64,000 bases of DNA, taken from the NCBI GenBank assembly GCA_003864495.1, contig ML133387.1:2858781-2922780 (forward strand), written 5' to 3'. Source of the stretch: Nemopilema nomurai. Its lineage: Eukaryota; Cnidaria; Scyphozoa; Rhizostomeae; Rhizostomatidae. Within the stretch, counting starts at the first letter, position 1; each line of letters opens with the position of its first letter. The position numbers were made by a program, and so were the translations under genes. Below the pieces are notes generated by a model that saw nothing but the letters and a program-made list of their open reading frames with translations, ran no database searches and was not told the DNA's origin. This document shows positions 51,133 through 63,531 of the stretch, in pieces.

Positions 51133-53295
51133 CCAAATAAGTTGTATACCTTTAAGCTACGTAATAGAATGTTTTCTAATTGTCTTGAATCTGGCCAGTG
51201 CCTATTCATAATCTTTCAAAACAGCTTTTAAAGTGCTTTCGCAATCCTTGCATTCAAATTCTAGTCAAATTGACTAAATGACTTTTCAATTAGCTGTCGT
51301 TTCCTCTTTGGCTGATAGCCAATCCAGTAACATCATGCCAGGACATCTGTTGGCCTATTTTCTGCACTAATAGTATTTCACCAAAACTGCAGCATTAAGC
51401 CATTGTTCTCTGCCATTCGTTGGGCGCATTTGTCTACTACGTAATAGAGGGTCGAACAAAATGCGAAAAAATTGGCAGCATGTTTCCGACCCACACAGAC
51501 AAACCCAGTTGCAGGCCCGATTCTCCTATTGTTGTTACTTGCTAAATAAGAGCAAAAAGCCCCGTTGGAATATCCTGGCAAGATAAGATAGGAAAAAGCT
51601 AGACTAGACTACGAGAACTTCGAGTCTTTTAACTGGATTTGCAGTGAAATATATTGCCTGGGTTAGAGAGGCAGGATTGGGTATGGTCTTCAGGTGCATA
51701 AAAGTTCCCAAGACAAAAAAAATTGCAAAAGAACGTGAATATCAATATGAATAACTGAATATGAACAAGGTAAAAAAATATTGCTCTTCCTAGTCTCTGA
51801 GCAAGGGATTCATGATGGCCCTCATTAGAACTTGGGGGCGTTTAAAATAAAAGCAACGCAAATGAAGGAAAAACCCAAGGGAAACAATCCTTATTATAGG
51901 AAGGCGCTTTGCTTTGCTCTAACAGCCTCGTTGAAATTTTCTAAGCAAAGGGAATTGTAATAGTAGCAGCTAGAAATGAGACTAGGGTTAATGGATGCTT
52001 AAAATCCTGCATGATCGGTAATTTGGCTGAGAAGTAGGTATCAAACGCTTTAAGTGGTCTGCTAAGGAATCCTTTCACACTCTGCATTGTCACTAAAAGA
52101 AAAGATGCACGAAGTGTTGCCCTGTTTGGTCTCTGGTCGCATGCGAAGGAACGAATCAACAACATCAAAGGCCAGCTTTTGAACGAAAGCAATGCGTACT
52201 TGTTACCATGACTCACTCAGTTGCTGCTTACGGGAAATTTTAATGGCGATAGAAGAAAACATTCCGCATTGAGTGGGCAGAAATTCTTTCAGGCATAGAT
52301 TACCAGTCATTATCATTTAAACGTTGAAATGGATTGGCCGAAGCTTGACTGATGAACCACCATTTGCACCACTAGCAGCAAACTTGGGTGCCAGTCACTT
52401 GGCTTCATGGAATAATGTGTACTATGGCCGTTTGAAGGCGTCATTTCCAGCAACGGGATGCTTCCAGGTTTCGAAAGTTCAAAACAAAGGGAGTTACTAC
52501 ATGGCTTCGCAAACATTGGTCAAGGAATCAGACTCTACCTACCTTCGATAGATTTAAACTGGTTTCATTTGACATGACGGAACACCCCATATCAAGGAGA
52601 AGTTTGACAGCAATGGATCAAATTCGAAACCATCGACCATGGGGCTGGAAGACTAGACCAGCCCTGATAAGGAATCTCATGAAAGGCATGGAAACAAGTG
52701 GAAAAGAAGGAGACGCAAAACTGCCTTTTGGAATCAGAGTTCGTAGACTCAAATCGTTTGTTGGGACTTTCCTGGTGTGGCATGCCCTTGGATGTGGTCA
52801 AGTACTTTAAAAGGACAATCGAACAAGGCTAACGAAGAACACGTCACCAGAATGAAACTGAGCTTGTGATTCAAAGTTTAATGGATTTGCCGATAAAACG
52901 ATTTAAAAAGTTTCACACTTTTGTTTACTTTGCTCAATTGCTTCTCGTGCGAATGAGTCTTATAATGGTCCATTTCGTTAGGATTCGAGGTTTTACAGGA
53001 ATTCCTTGACATAAAAGCTTTAGGCCCTTTAGACAAAGCATTTCTGTAGTAGCTGGTGAAAGACTTTGTCTAACACTCTTTGCTTTAAAGAAGAACTGAC
53101 ATGGTGTTTATAAAAGAAAAAGTGCGGAAAAGTTGGACTAATTCGTCCAGTTTTAGAGTTTACTTCATGTGAATCGAACTATATTGATTCAAATTTAGAA
53201 TATCATATCTGAGATAAACAGAATGTGTATGCAGGTAAGAGTTTATCATGATGTCGAAAAAGCAAGGTGAAGTTGGGAGTTGCCATGTTAAACAC

Positions 53296-53328
53296 ACCAT
53301 ACCATACCATACCATACCATACCATACC
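53296..53328 (+). repeat. CCATA pentanucleotide microsatellite
   Basis: About six to seven uninterrupted ACCAT/CCATA units, roughly 240 bases downstream of the GS C stop codon on the minus strand. Confidence 0.95.
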
Positions 53329-53535
53329 GTGCATTACCCTGACATATCATGTATTGTACCTGATCTTCTGTACCAGGGCTGTTCACTGAATTTTCTTATC
53401 TCCTGGAGCGTGCAGAGTGAAACTTGGACACACAAGTGTTTTCAAAGCAGGAAGATAGAAACTCTCATTATCTTTAGGTCATTCATTCAGTATCAAAATA
53501 TTGCCCATTTTAAAAAATTCACAAATTGTACTTCT

Positions 53536-53541
53536 TTTATT
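53536..53541 (-). promoter_or_regulatory. Polyadenylation signal of glutamine synthetase C
   Basis: AATAAA on the minus strand about 30 bases after the GS C stop codon, implying a very short 3' untranslated region. Confidence 0.5.
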
Positions 53542-53570
53542 CTGTGCATTTGAAGAATTCGTCATATAGT

Positions 53571-56500
53571 CTAGTCCGTTTCATTGAGAATGATTGTCCT
53601 CACAAGGGCTTCACACACTGAGTACGGGTCGCAGTTGGCAGATGGTCGCCTGTCCTCCAGGTACCCCTTGTTTTCAGTGGCACATTGGCGTGGAATCCTA
53701 ATACTGGACCCCCTGTTCGCCACACCATGTGAAAAGTCGTTTATGCTGGACGTTTCATGTAGACCAGTCAGCCTTCTCTTGTTGTCCTCTCCCTTGTTTG
53801 GATCGTACATCTGTATGTGATAGTCGTGTCTGTTGGCAAGTTTCTCTACAGCGGCATACACCTCAGAGAGGCCACCATCTCTTCGCATGGCATCTGTGCT
53901 GTTGATATTTTACAAAATAACATTTAACACTCTTCTTAATTATACACCTATAGCTCACAATTCATAGATCATATGAGAGTTTTTTCGAGTAATTTCTCAA
54001 CATAGTCAAGCTAGAATTCCTCAACTTAAGCAAGCTTTCGATTGACAATCTTAAGAGCCAATGCAAGTGTGTATGGAAATGTTACTTATTGTGGATCAAA
54101 GTAGATCAATCAGAATGGTGAGCACACAACTTCTTTTGCTAAAATCTTTGAGTTAGTGATGTATTGTCAAAATCACGTCCATAGGATAAACAGCATTCTT
54201 TATTATGCTACACCCCATCATATATATCTATGACAGATATTTCTCTGTGGGTTTTTTAATATTTGGTAATAGAGTATATTTCATGGCAGGAACCATTATT
54301 ATCCTTATTATTTTATCGGTGTCTGCCTGGCAAGAAAAGTTTTGAGAAACATATTCTTATGGAAGCGACATCATTTAAGAATAACCAACAGACTCTTAAG
54401 ACCCTACCAACAGATCCCGGAACGAAAAAGCGCATCTAAATGGGAATCTCTGTTCCAAAGGTACTTAATCATTTTTATTGAAATAATTACCTGAAGTTCA
54501 TGTGTGCACCAGCACCGTTCCAGTCTCCGCTCATTGGCTTTGGGTCCAAACTCTCAATTATCCCAAAGTGTTCCGAAATGCGTGACAATAGGTACCTGGC
54601 CATCCACGTCTGATCGGCGAGGTCGATTCCTTCCACAGGCCCAATTTGGAACTCCCACTGAAACGCAAGATACAACAAGATGCAAATCTAATTGAACTTA
54701 GTGGAGAAAAATTATCCATTCTCGTGCTTCGACAGAGCACACAATTCCGGCCTTGTGTTAAACAACTTCCTCTTCTGTTCCTTCTCCTTCCTCTTCTTCT
54801 CCATATTCTTCTCTTTCTTCTTCTTCTCTTTATTTTTCTCTTTCTTTTCCTTTTCTCCTTCTTTCTCTCTTTCTTTCTCTCTTTTTCTTCTTTTTTTTTT
54901 TTTTTTTTTCTTTTTTTTTTCTTTTTTTTTCTTTTTTTTTTTTTTCTTTTTTTTTCTGCTTCTTTCTCTCTTTCTTCTTCTCTTTCTTCTGCTTATCTTT
55001 TTTTCTCTTTCTTTTTCTCTTTCTCTTCTCTTACTTCTTCTCTTTCATTTTCTCTTTCCTTCTTCTCTTTCTTCTGCTTCTTGTTCTCCTTCTTCTTCTT
55101 CTTCTTCTTCTTCCAGCTATCCTGCCCCACCATGACGATGGCGATCATGGCTACCAGACCGATCTTTCACGGTTTTTTAAATCTCCATTACCTCTCTCCT
55201 CACCCACCCACCTATGCCACGATTCTGGGGTAAAGCTACCCTTTTAAGGAGAAAAGTTACAAGCAACCCTCCGCTAATTGGCAAATAAAGGAATTGAAAC
55301 AAATTTTTAGCAATGATTAAAGCAGTAACCAGCTTGCTACCATGGACGCCAAGTAACTATTATTGAAGAAAGCTAAGTGCTTGCTTCGACTGTCCGATTT
55401 GCCACACAAGGGAAAGTCCTTGCTACGTATGGCAGTTTGTTGAAGATGCTTGCTTTTGCAGCCGAACATAAACCGAGTTTGAATTCAAGCAACCATTGTG
55501 AAAGCAAGATCCTTGTTGCAGTTGTAGCTTGAAAGCAGTCGGTCATTAATTTTACCGCGATTGGAACAAAAACTGGGATAAAAATCTCAACATTAACCAG
55601 TACGATTTAAGCTACAACTTTGGAGAGAGTAGTGGAAAACTACTTTTCGTGACATTGTTAGGTGCAAACGCATACCTGTCCTGGCATCACTTCAGCATTC
55701 TCGCCTCCATGCATGATGCCTGCATATAGGCATGCCATGTAGTGCGCCTCTACGACCTCTCTTCCAAACACACGACCAGTGCCCACTCCACAATAGTAGG
55801 GGCCCTGTGGACCAGGGAATCCTCCCTTAGGCCAACCTAGAGGGTGGCTGTCTTTGTCCAGCAGCGTGTATTCCTGTTCGATGGCAAACCACGGATGGTC
55901 ATCCTAAAATAAGCAAAACCGATGCTTTGACCAAAATCGTGATCAAAGTTTTTGCCATTTGTATCAATCATTTACATCTTAGGCTACATAGAACAGGGAA
56001 TAAACGGTTTTAGTGGCTTTTTATAAGCACCATTGGCTTTGTTTTACTTGTGTTTAAGCAGATTCGCTAAAAACTAGAGATTTTCATGCCCTTGATTTGC
56101 TTACATGTGACGCCTTGGCACACTCACCTTGCACTTCTCCATCGCGTCGAGACAGCTGGCCCTGTTGTTTGTTACGCATGGCTCATTCTGGTAGTTGTAC
56201 GTGTCACATAGCACCAGCTTGTTTTTGCCCCTGCGAAACGGGTCAGGGAATATCCGCCTTGGGTACAGAAATGTGTCACTGTTCTCACCCAACGCCTGTC
56301 CTGTCGATGAACCATCGTAGTTCCAGACCGGCAGGTCTTCCGGTCGCTCCGGTTCCTTATCTAGTGTTCTGGACTTGCCTCTCGTGAACTCACCAGACCC
56401 GTCAATCCACACATAGGTTGCAGTTACCTTGTCGGACGGTAACTCCATGTACGAACTAAGTATATGCTGGTTTGTTCCAGCATAGTGCCGGGTTGTATTC

Positions 56501-57091
56501 GCGCCCCTACGGGGGAAATTCTTGTGCTCGGTAAACAAATTGAAATCACAGAGAGTGCGGAAAAATAAGCGACACGAGCGAGACTCGAACTCACGACCCC
56601 TGACTTTGTACGCAAGATTGAAATCAGCATTTTTGCAGCAACCTTTATTATACAGTAAGCAATTGAATCACCACCAGACCTTCCATTATACCATTTTATT
56701 TCAAACAACACCGTAGAAAGTTATAGATAGCTACTTCTTACGTCAAGGGCTAGGAACGTATTCTTAAAAAGTCCGGTTCAGTAACTCGCTGTAAACCACG
56801 ACTGCTCTATTTTGCAAGAATAACCCACCAATCATCTTTCTAAATTCCGCAAAATATCATCTTACAAAAGAAAGCATTGATACTATTTTATAATGGATGA
56901 CCGAAGATCGTAACGACATCTCACCTTGATGTTCTTGGTGATAACCCTGTCCCAGAATCCTTTCCGGGCACTGTTGTCGCCGGTTGAGCCAACCTCGTAG
57001 ATATGGACAGTTGTCGCTTTGCAATTACCAAAACATTTCGCTTGCAAATTGCAAAAAAGCGAGTTGTTGATACAGATGCAGCAAGGGCCAT
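53571..57091 (-). CDS. Glutamine synthetase with predicted mitochondrial presequence, copy C
   Basis: Five coding exons, 56925-57091, 56128-56506, 55676-55903, 54491-54657 and 53571-53898, join in phase to give 422 residues. The last three match copies A and B in length and phase. Exon 1 begins at an ideal AACCATGG start and encodes 55 residues plus two bases. It has R11, K17, R18, K25, R26, R33 and K44, no Asp or Glu before D45, and many Ser, Thr and Ala; RQLSISTR at 26-33 looks like a processing region. GS homology starts near [13 protein letters not shown] in exon 2. Landmarks: [63 protein letters not shown] and [15 protein letters not shown]. No in-frame ATG lies between the exon 2 acceptor and the Met of SSYM, so exon 1 is needed to start the full GS domain. 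Mitochondrial import is predicted, not shown. Confidence 0.93.
54766..55122 (+). repeat. Long polypyrimidine tract (polypurine on the sense strand of GS C)
   Basis: About 350 bases almost wholly C and T on the plus strand, with TTC/CTT runs and long T stretches near 54890-54955. It lies in the GS C intron between exons 54491-54657 and 55676-55903. The GS C transcript would carry a long GAA/AAG-rich purine run. A 195-codon Phe/Ser/Leu-rich open frame here is purely compositional. Confidence 0.95.
56552..56595 (-). pseudogene. tRNA-like fragment (T arm and 3' acceptor strand)
   Basis: On the minus strand GTGAG-TTCGAGT-CTCGC forms a full five-pair T stem around a canonical TTCGA loop (B box). 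It is followed by seven bases TCGTGTC and a T-rich stretch like a Pol III terminator. No complementary 5' acceptor strand GACACGA or clean D and anticodon arms precede it at the right distance. I read it as a tRNA-derived SINE or tRNA remnant in intron 1 of GS C. Confidence 0.4.
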
Positions 57092-57810
57092 GGTTAATTT
57101 GCCTGCGAGACGTAACAGTCTGAATCCTCAACTTGCTTTAGTTACAAAATAAACGAGGTCTATCTTCAAGATAATTCATGGCTTAGATATCTTCAGCAAC
57201 TCACAGTATTCTCAAATGAAAGCCACCAGTGAAGTAGGCCTACTAAATAATGAAGTTTTCTGCTGTTACCGGTCAAACCCTGTATTCAATAAAACTTTTC
57301 ACATTTGGTTGTCTTTATCTCATTGACTATCAAAATATCTTTGTTGAAACATTTACAGTATCTCTCTCAGTGGTCAGAAAAGATCCAGCCCTGCCGAGTC
57401 GTGGCAAAGGTAGATATAGGATAAAAATGCGAGTTTACGTTGTTTACAGTGGCATTGCTAAATCAATATTTTTGAATTGGCAAGTTTTCACATTCGATTT
57501 AAGAGAAAGGGTTTCGCCCGCGTGAATATTAGGTGCTCTGTAGGCCCAAGACTGAATTACGCAAAAGGCAATTGCGTTAGCTGGGATTGCAAGATACATA
57601 GCAGTAGAAATAAAAAATGGTTGTTTCAAAATATTATACAAAATGATTTCACCCCTGTAAAGCAATACTTTCTTAACGTCAGTATACAAAAATTCCATTT
57701 AGAGCACTCTGCATTGTCATATTGTCTGAATTTCATTATAATATGTTGAAACTTCTCCAATATACAAATCGTAAAGAATGAAATTATGGCATGAATCTAA
57801 AGCATCTTAC

Positions 57811-57870
57811 CTCTCGATGAATTTCGAACAGCAGATAAGTACGTCGCTCTCTCGAATGTCTACTATGTAA
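57811..57870 (-). other. Probable 5' untranslated exon of glutamine synthetase C
   Basis: A minus-strand stretch ends in a donor GAGAG/GTAAGA (intron begins at 57810). A good acceptor (TTACGTCTCGCAG) lies 11 bases upstream of the GS C start codon at 57091. The outer boundary is uncertain, and the link between the two sites is inferred from spacing only. Confidence 0.4.
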
Positions 57871-60800
57871 TAAAAGAAATAAATCGATTAAACGTTAGGT
57901 GAATAGAACGCGGGAAGTCGCGCCTATCCGCGCGTGAACAATTCTTCACCCGCGGCTCACAATGCGACGTTAATGGCCTAATTATTACACCCGCACCAGT
58001 TCACGGTAAAATGTTAAGAGAATTTACCCCTCGAATAGAACAGGCAACCAATGCGATACCGTATAAAAAAATGAATATTTTTAATTCAACGATAAAGTGT
58101 AAAATGATACCATAATCATTAGGCTAACAAAAAAGGATATTGGCGCAATAAACTGCCATTAATGTATTATTTACTTTTGTAAACTAGAGTCAGTGCTATG
58201 TCATCGGAAGAAAGTTGAATAATGTGCTAATAATATTTGTCAATACAAAAAAATTCATAATTTTATAGCAACATTGAAATTGATACAGTATATTGAATAA
58301 TTGAAAAATTGTGTAAAACGACATGTCAACTCCTCGGGACAAACCCTGGATACATCTCAACCCCCAATAAGTTTGATGTAAAAGGAAAAGTGCACGGAGA
58401 ATGGCCGGGTCTATAATTAATAGCTTTACAGCTTTAAGTCGACATTAATATGTGGTTTCAGCAGTTGCTTTTCGATTCCGTGAAGATAAATGCTAAAGAA
58501 CGGTTTATGGCCTATAAGTGCTCAAAAGTGTGTCAATCTTCTGCAACTAGGGATTCTTTATAATCTATAGTGTTTCATAAAGGCTCCTGCGATTTACAAT
58601 TACAATTTTATTGTCTCTTTTGTACATGTAGAATAAAGTTGTAAATATTCGCGGTTTGTTGGCCTGTTTGACATTTTATATAGACAAGGCCCCTTTAGAA
58701 TCCTATTCCTTTTCGATGACTGTCTTTCCGGATTAACCATCCATACCAAGAAAAAGTTAATCGACAGTACATTTTAGTCGAGACGTTTTGTGTTTGGTCA
58801 TGAAAGCATGGACAAAATTTGGCCAGCTAGTTGAAACATTTCAAAGTACTATTTACTTGTGGAACCCTTAATTTACTGTTTGGCAACAAACAAAAATTAA
58901 CATAATCATTAGAAGATTCAAGTATAAAGGCTATGCTTGGTGATGTACTTCGGCTTTGGACAGTAAATCAAACACCATAATCAGACTTTTCTATGCGTAG
59001 AGACCTTAAATTGCAAAGGGCCTAAACAATAAATGAAGAAGAGCAGCTTTACGGATGATATCAGAAGATGCAATCGAGATATCTTAGTCTTTTCAAAAGT
59101 TCCCCAAAAAGGAACAGAACTACAATAGTTGCCCACCGCCGATGGTAATGTAAAATGCAACAATACTGCCTCTGAAGACAACAAATATAATTTATCACCA
59201 AAGGTTTGAAAACAACAAGCATGATACTGTGGCATTTGTAGCAAAGAAAGAAGCAGCGTCACTGGGAATGCTGCGATTTTTGCAAAAATAAGAAAAACCA
59301 TGGCCAGCAAGACTAGGCGTACCAAGATTGAATGGCAAACTACCCGAAGACACACTAGCAAGAAGGGAAACGGAAGGAATTTTAAATCCAGTTAGAGCAT
59401 GCCTCCAAGTGTTCGTATGATTCTTTATTTAGAAGTTAAAGGCATATCTTTGTGACGGTCAAATACTTTTTGGAAATATGTATGAATAGTTATGATTTCT
59501 TAGTATCTTCAGGTTCTGGTCTATTGTAATTAACAACGGCAGTCCCATCAAACAGGGTCAATCTCAGAGACAATTTTCTTCACAATAACTAGAAACAGCG
59601 GAACCAGTTTGTACATACTTAAAATACTTTTTCGTCCAGCACTTCTCAGAGTTCGGGCTCTGGTTCCGCCTTTTCTGTACTAGTTCAAAACTGTTTCCAC
59701 TATTTCTAGATGTTGTGAAGTTTTGTACCGCAAAGCATTTGTTCAAATATTTTTCTTGCAATAGAGAGATCCAAATGAAAAAACGTGCATAAATGACGCT
59801 TACATTGGATATATTACCAGGGAGCGCCTTGTCATTGCATCTAGAAGAAGGTAGAATCAGTTGTATGTATTGTTTGGTTTGTAACGAATGTTAAGCAGTT
59901 ATTAAATGGTTTATTAGTCATGGACGCAGCACTCTCGAGTGAGGACTTTATCTCATAATAGTGTGTTCTCAATAGATGGCAGGAAATTTCACTGATTGCT
60001 CAAAGATTTATCAAATATCAAATGTCAAAACTGCTAGCGATTAGATAATAATTGGCAAAAATGCACACAGTGAATATTCTGCAGATTTACAGAAAAAGCG
60101 GAGCAAATATTGCAGAAGAAGAAATGCAGTGAGTTGTGAATGATATAGAGTGTGCTATAGTTACGGAGTATGCCAGAGTTAGGCCAAAGATAAGGAGTAT
60201 GTCAGGGAGAAAAGCTGCAAGCATTGAGGGCGAACAATAGACATCTGGTATAAGTGTGGCAGAAGAAATTGTACAAGATGACAAAAAGCAACTGTGGAAT
60301 AATCTTCTAGAGAGAGGTTCACCTGGCAAATGAATGGCCAACGCCACCCGAGAGGGGGGTGGTCTGGGGGCCATGTCTCCCCACCTATCTCGCGAAGAAA
60401 TGTAGCAGATTCGAGTATTTTAATTCAAGTTCAATTCATTAAACCATGGCACAGCCACCCCCCCCCCCCCTCCCCCACACTTTCAAGTTCGTTGCGTGGG
60501 TCATGAAAGGAGATTTTGAGGAGAGGAAATGAATATGCTAATTAGAAATGATGGTGACGAAAAATTGATGTGAGTTCTTTTGGTGGCAAGGCAACGGATG
60601 CGTCAATGGGTAATTCTGATTGTGATGTTAAAAGCGAAAAAACTATTTGAGCGAGACTTTACAAAATTTGGAAGCGCAAAATATCATGGGTGAGCGTGCT
60701 GTTGAATAAAGAAACAGTTTAGTAATGTAGCAGTGAGACTGGACTGATTTGAACAGCTTGCTAACCACCTGTCTTCTTAAATAGCAATTTTTAGCGAATG

Positions 60801-61526
60801 AGTCCCCACGTTTTTTCTAAGATCGGTTTTCTAATTCGTCCAAATGTTAAAGGCAAAAATGTCCGGGAGTGGTGATGGAAATAACTATCAAAGTAGTTGC
60901 TCAAAACGTTAAGTGGCACCGAGGTTAGTGCTTTTCAAAAGCATCAATCAACTTAAATGTTCATTTAGTCAGAATAGGGGAAGCCCAAGTACACATTACA
61001 CGACAATCGTGAAAACGATCAGCCTAAGATCATATAATCACTACCCCCTATTTTTCAAATCTTTATACTTTTAGGCTGTTTTGTAAAAACAACTGTCAAA
61101 GATTAGAAGAGGAATAGAGAGTTTTGCTTTTGTGTGTTCAAGGATAAATTTAGCAACCATCAGTTTAAGCATTAGTGAAATTCCATTCCTCTTTTTATAC
61201 TGCTAACCAACTCTCAATTTCAAAATCACCAAAGTATGAGAACTTTAATTACAAGAAAAATCATAGAATTCTGTAACATTAAATTGCATATACCGTCTTT
61301 TGCCTGCTTTTGTCCAACCAAAAACCCAGGCAGCCACCGTGAAAGTTAAGCCTAACGGAAAGAACCTGCTATCGCAAGTAGCCTATTTACAAGTAGTTTG
61401 TTTGCAATTTCGCAATCAGACAAGTTCTTCCTTCAACAATTTTGCTTACTAGGCAACTACTGCGTTTCTTCCATATACTAAAACGATTCACTAAAAGCTT
61501 CTAGATAGATTAAATAAATTGAATAA
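57871..61526. other. Intergenic, no gene recognised
   Basis: Contains the presumed GS C promoter at its left end. A plus-strand frame at about 60100-60335 reads as protein-like segments interrupted by TGA and TAG but matches nothing I know. A run of 13 C lies at 60458-60470. The minus-strand frames at 58981-59361 and 60087-60374 are not supported. Confidence 0.45.
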
Positions 61527-62222
61527 ATGTTTGATTTTCATATCGGCAACACAAGTCGTTCTGTTTTAAGGCTTGGCATCACCTTGCCTGAGCTGGGTGT
61601 TCATTCATTAAAGATAGCAAAACTTGATGATGTGTTACATTTAAACGTTCTAACATTTGTTTATAAAGCTATGAATAAGCTCTCACCTGATTATTTTCAT
61701 GATTATTTCACGCCGGATTCTTCTGTTCGTAGGTTTGAAGCTCGTCAGGGCACCCAAGGTGATCTATTCATTTCCTTGAAACGAACAACCCTTTATGGTC
61801 TCAAAACAGTAATATTTTGGCCCCAAATTATAGAATACTCTTCCGCTTTTTATACGAGTTGCTGCTTCATTTTCTGTTTTTCGATCCAAATTAAAAGCGT
61901 AATTTATTGACTCCTCTGCTTAAGTAGTGAATTTGATGCGGCTCATCTGGTTCATTTATATTTTGCATTTATGTTTATATATATATATATATATCAATTT
62001 TTGTTGTTGTTTTAAATAATAATTTTCTAGGGGGGGGGGGGCTCCAATAGTTTATCCATTTAGAGAGCTCCTCTATAATCAGCCTACTTTATACAGTCTC
62101 ATATTTATTTATTTTTTGTTTGTTGTAATAAGTTTGGTATTATTGTAGTTGAATCTAGTTGTATTGTAATATGTATTAGATTGTTTATAAAATAGATTGA
62201 TGAAAATTAAAAAAAAGAAAAA
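61527..62222 (+). pseudogene. 5'-truncated non-LTR retrotransposon (LINE) 3' end
   Basis: The frame at 61527-61910 encodes the C-terminal tail of a LINE reverse transcriptase: KIAKLDDVLHLNVLTFVYKAMNKL, PDYFHDYF, SSVRRFEARQ and RTTLYGLK. Past about position 61817 homology shifts to another frame that reads GPKL-stop-NTLPLFIRVAASFSVFRSKLKA, where the family has GPKLWN. So the copy has a frameshift and a Trp-to-TAG change. Then come a (TA)n run at 61977-61994, a G12 run at 62030-62041 and an A-rich end near 62203-62222. The fragment is dead. The clade is CR1/L2/Jockey-like in style, not resolved. Confidence 0.72.
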
Positions 62223-63531
62223 AGCGGGTGTGACGACGTGGCAGTAGCGATGTACCGGCCAACCATTTCCCGGTATTAAGTATTGGTATTGGCGGTAATT
62301 TCAGTGCCACAACCAGATGCTTGCAACAGCGTTAAGGGGGGAGGAGGCATCATTACGTTAGAAAATGGACGTAAATCCCCCCCCCCCCCGAACGTGTAAC
62401 TTCTTATGTTGGTATAACATCGTGCACGATTTGTTTTAACAGCCAACTCGTAGTGTCTTTATTTCTTGTTTTCCGGCAATAGCCAGACGAATAACCAGAT
62501 AGTGCCTTAGACAAAGGACTGTGGTTGTTCATGATTCTTTTGATTGAGGTTTCTGGGTGTACAAGAAGGGAGCATATATGATTATGTGTAGATTACTTCT
62601 TTGTGACACTGGAGAGTCTATGAAAACTTTGCCAGATAAAATCATCTCATGCATGTAAAATTATCAATGAAATTAGGTGACACTTGAATTAGTTACAACC
62701 GCATGAACGATTTTCATAACGAAATTCTCATTTATCAGAATGGGCTCTAATAAAAAACCCCTACGCCAATTCTAAAAAAATCGTTTGAAAACTTGCGAAA
62801 ATACACTAATACAAATGCACAAATTTGTTAATTTTAACAAGTTTGAGTTTAACCTAACGAGTTAAAGCTATTAATGACTCCCATGTCGTCGTCTAATGAT
62901 GCGGTCGTCTAATTGTACCAAAACAAAGAAATCTCTGGCTATGAATATTGACGACTGCCCTCCTTTTCGAGATCACGTGTTGGAAGTTGTCGCTATGACT
63001 AAAAAATATTCTGTGCATTCATGATAACTTGCAGGCTTTATAATATATATTTCGTTAGTTTCTCTGCGACTACTTTTATAAGCTTTGCATTTATAATTTT
63101 TTTACACCGAAGCGCGACAGTGCGGAAGAAGTTACAAAAAGGTAAGATGAGGACATATGCGTACTTATGTTTACACATTAGATGTCATTGAGTCTGTGCT
63201 TGCGCCTGCTTGCTGTTCAATACGCGTGCACGTGTATAAAGGTTTATGAATTTTTCTGCGGTTAACAGAACCGAAATAGTCCAGCGAAAACCAAGCCTTG
63301 ACCCGTGACGGTTTTGTCGAAATTCATCACGGCATAGCGGAGGAGCAATTGCGGTTTGTGACACAGGGTGCCCGCAACTAATTGTCGACTACATTTGCGT
63401 CATTAACCTTCGTAGCCTAGGCAACAGCTAAGAAAATTTCCTCACAGAGGTCTCTCAAATATCCGTTATTGGAAGTCTTATAAGAATAACTAAAAATTTT
63501 TAAAACATCAAAGACAGTTTCCACGCACGAG
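62223..63531. other. Intergenic, no gene recognised
   Basis: Contains a run of 13 C at 62377-62389. Otherwise AT-rich with no supported feature. It lies downstream of the minus-strand Tctex1 gene. Confidence 0.5.

Larger units (their letters stand above)
47676..53535. other. Spacer between glutamine synthetases B and C
   Basis: No gene recognised in about 5.9 kb. Contents: pyrimidine-rich low-complexity DNA around 47920-48000, a repeated TATTCAAAGTATTTC unit at 49231-49280, a degenerate CTTTCTGCTTTCGA array at 51016-51132, and a CCATA microsatellite at 53296-53328. Open frames at 51941-52216, 52324-52551 and 52574-52810 have no known domain. Confidence 0.45.

Noticed and set aside
54646..55233. 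195-codon plus-strand open frame, Phe/Ser/Leu-rich
   Set aside because: Produced by the polypyrimidine tract inside a GS C intron; no domain and no splice support.
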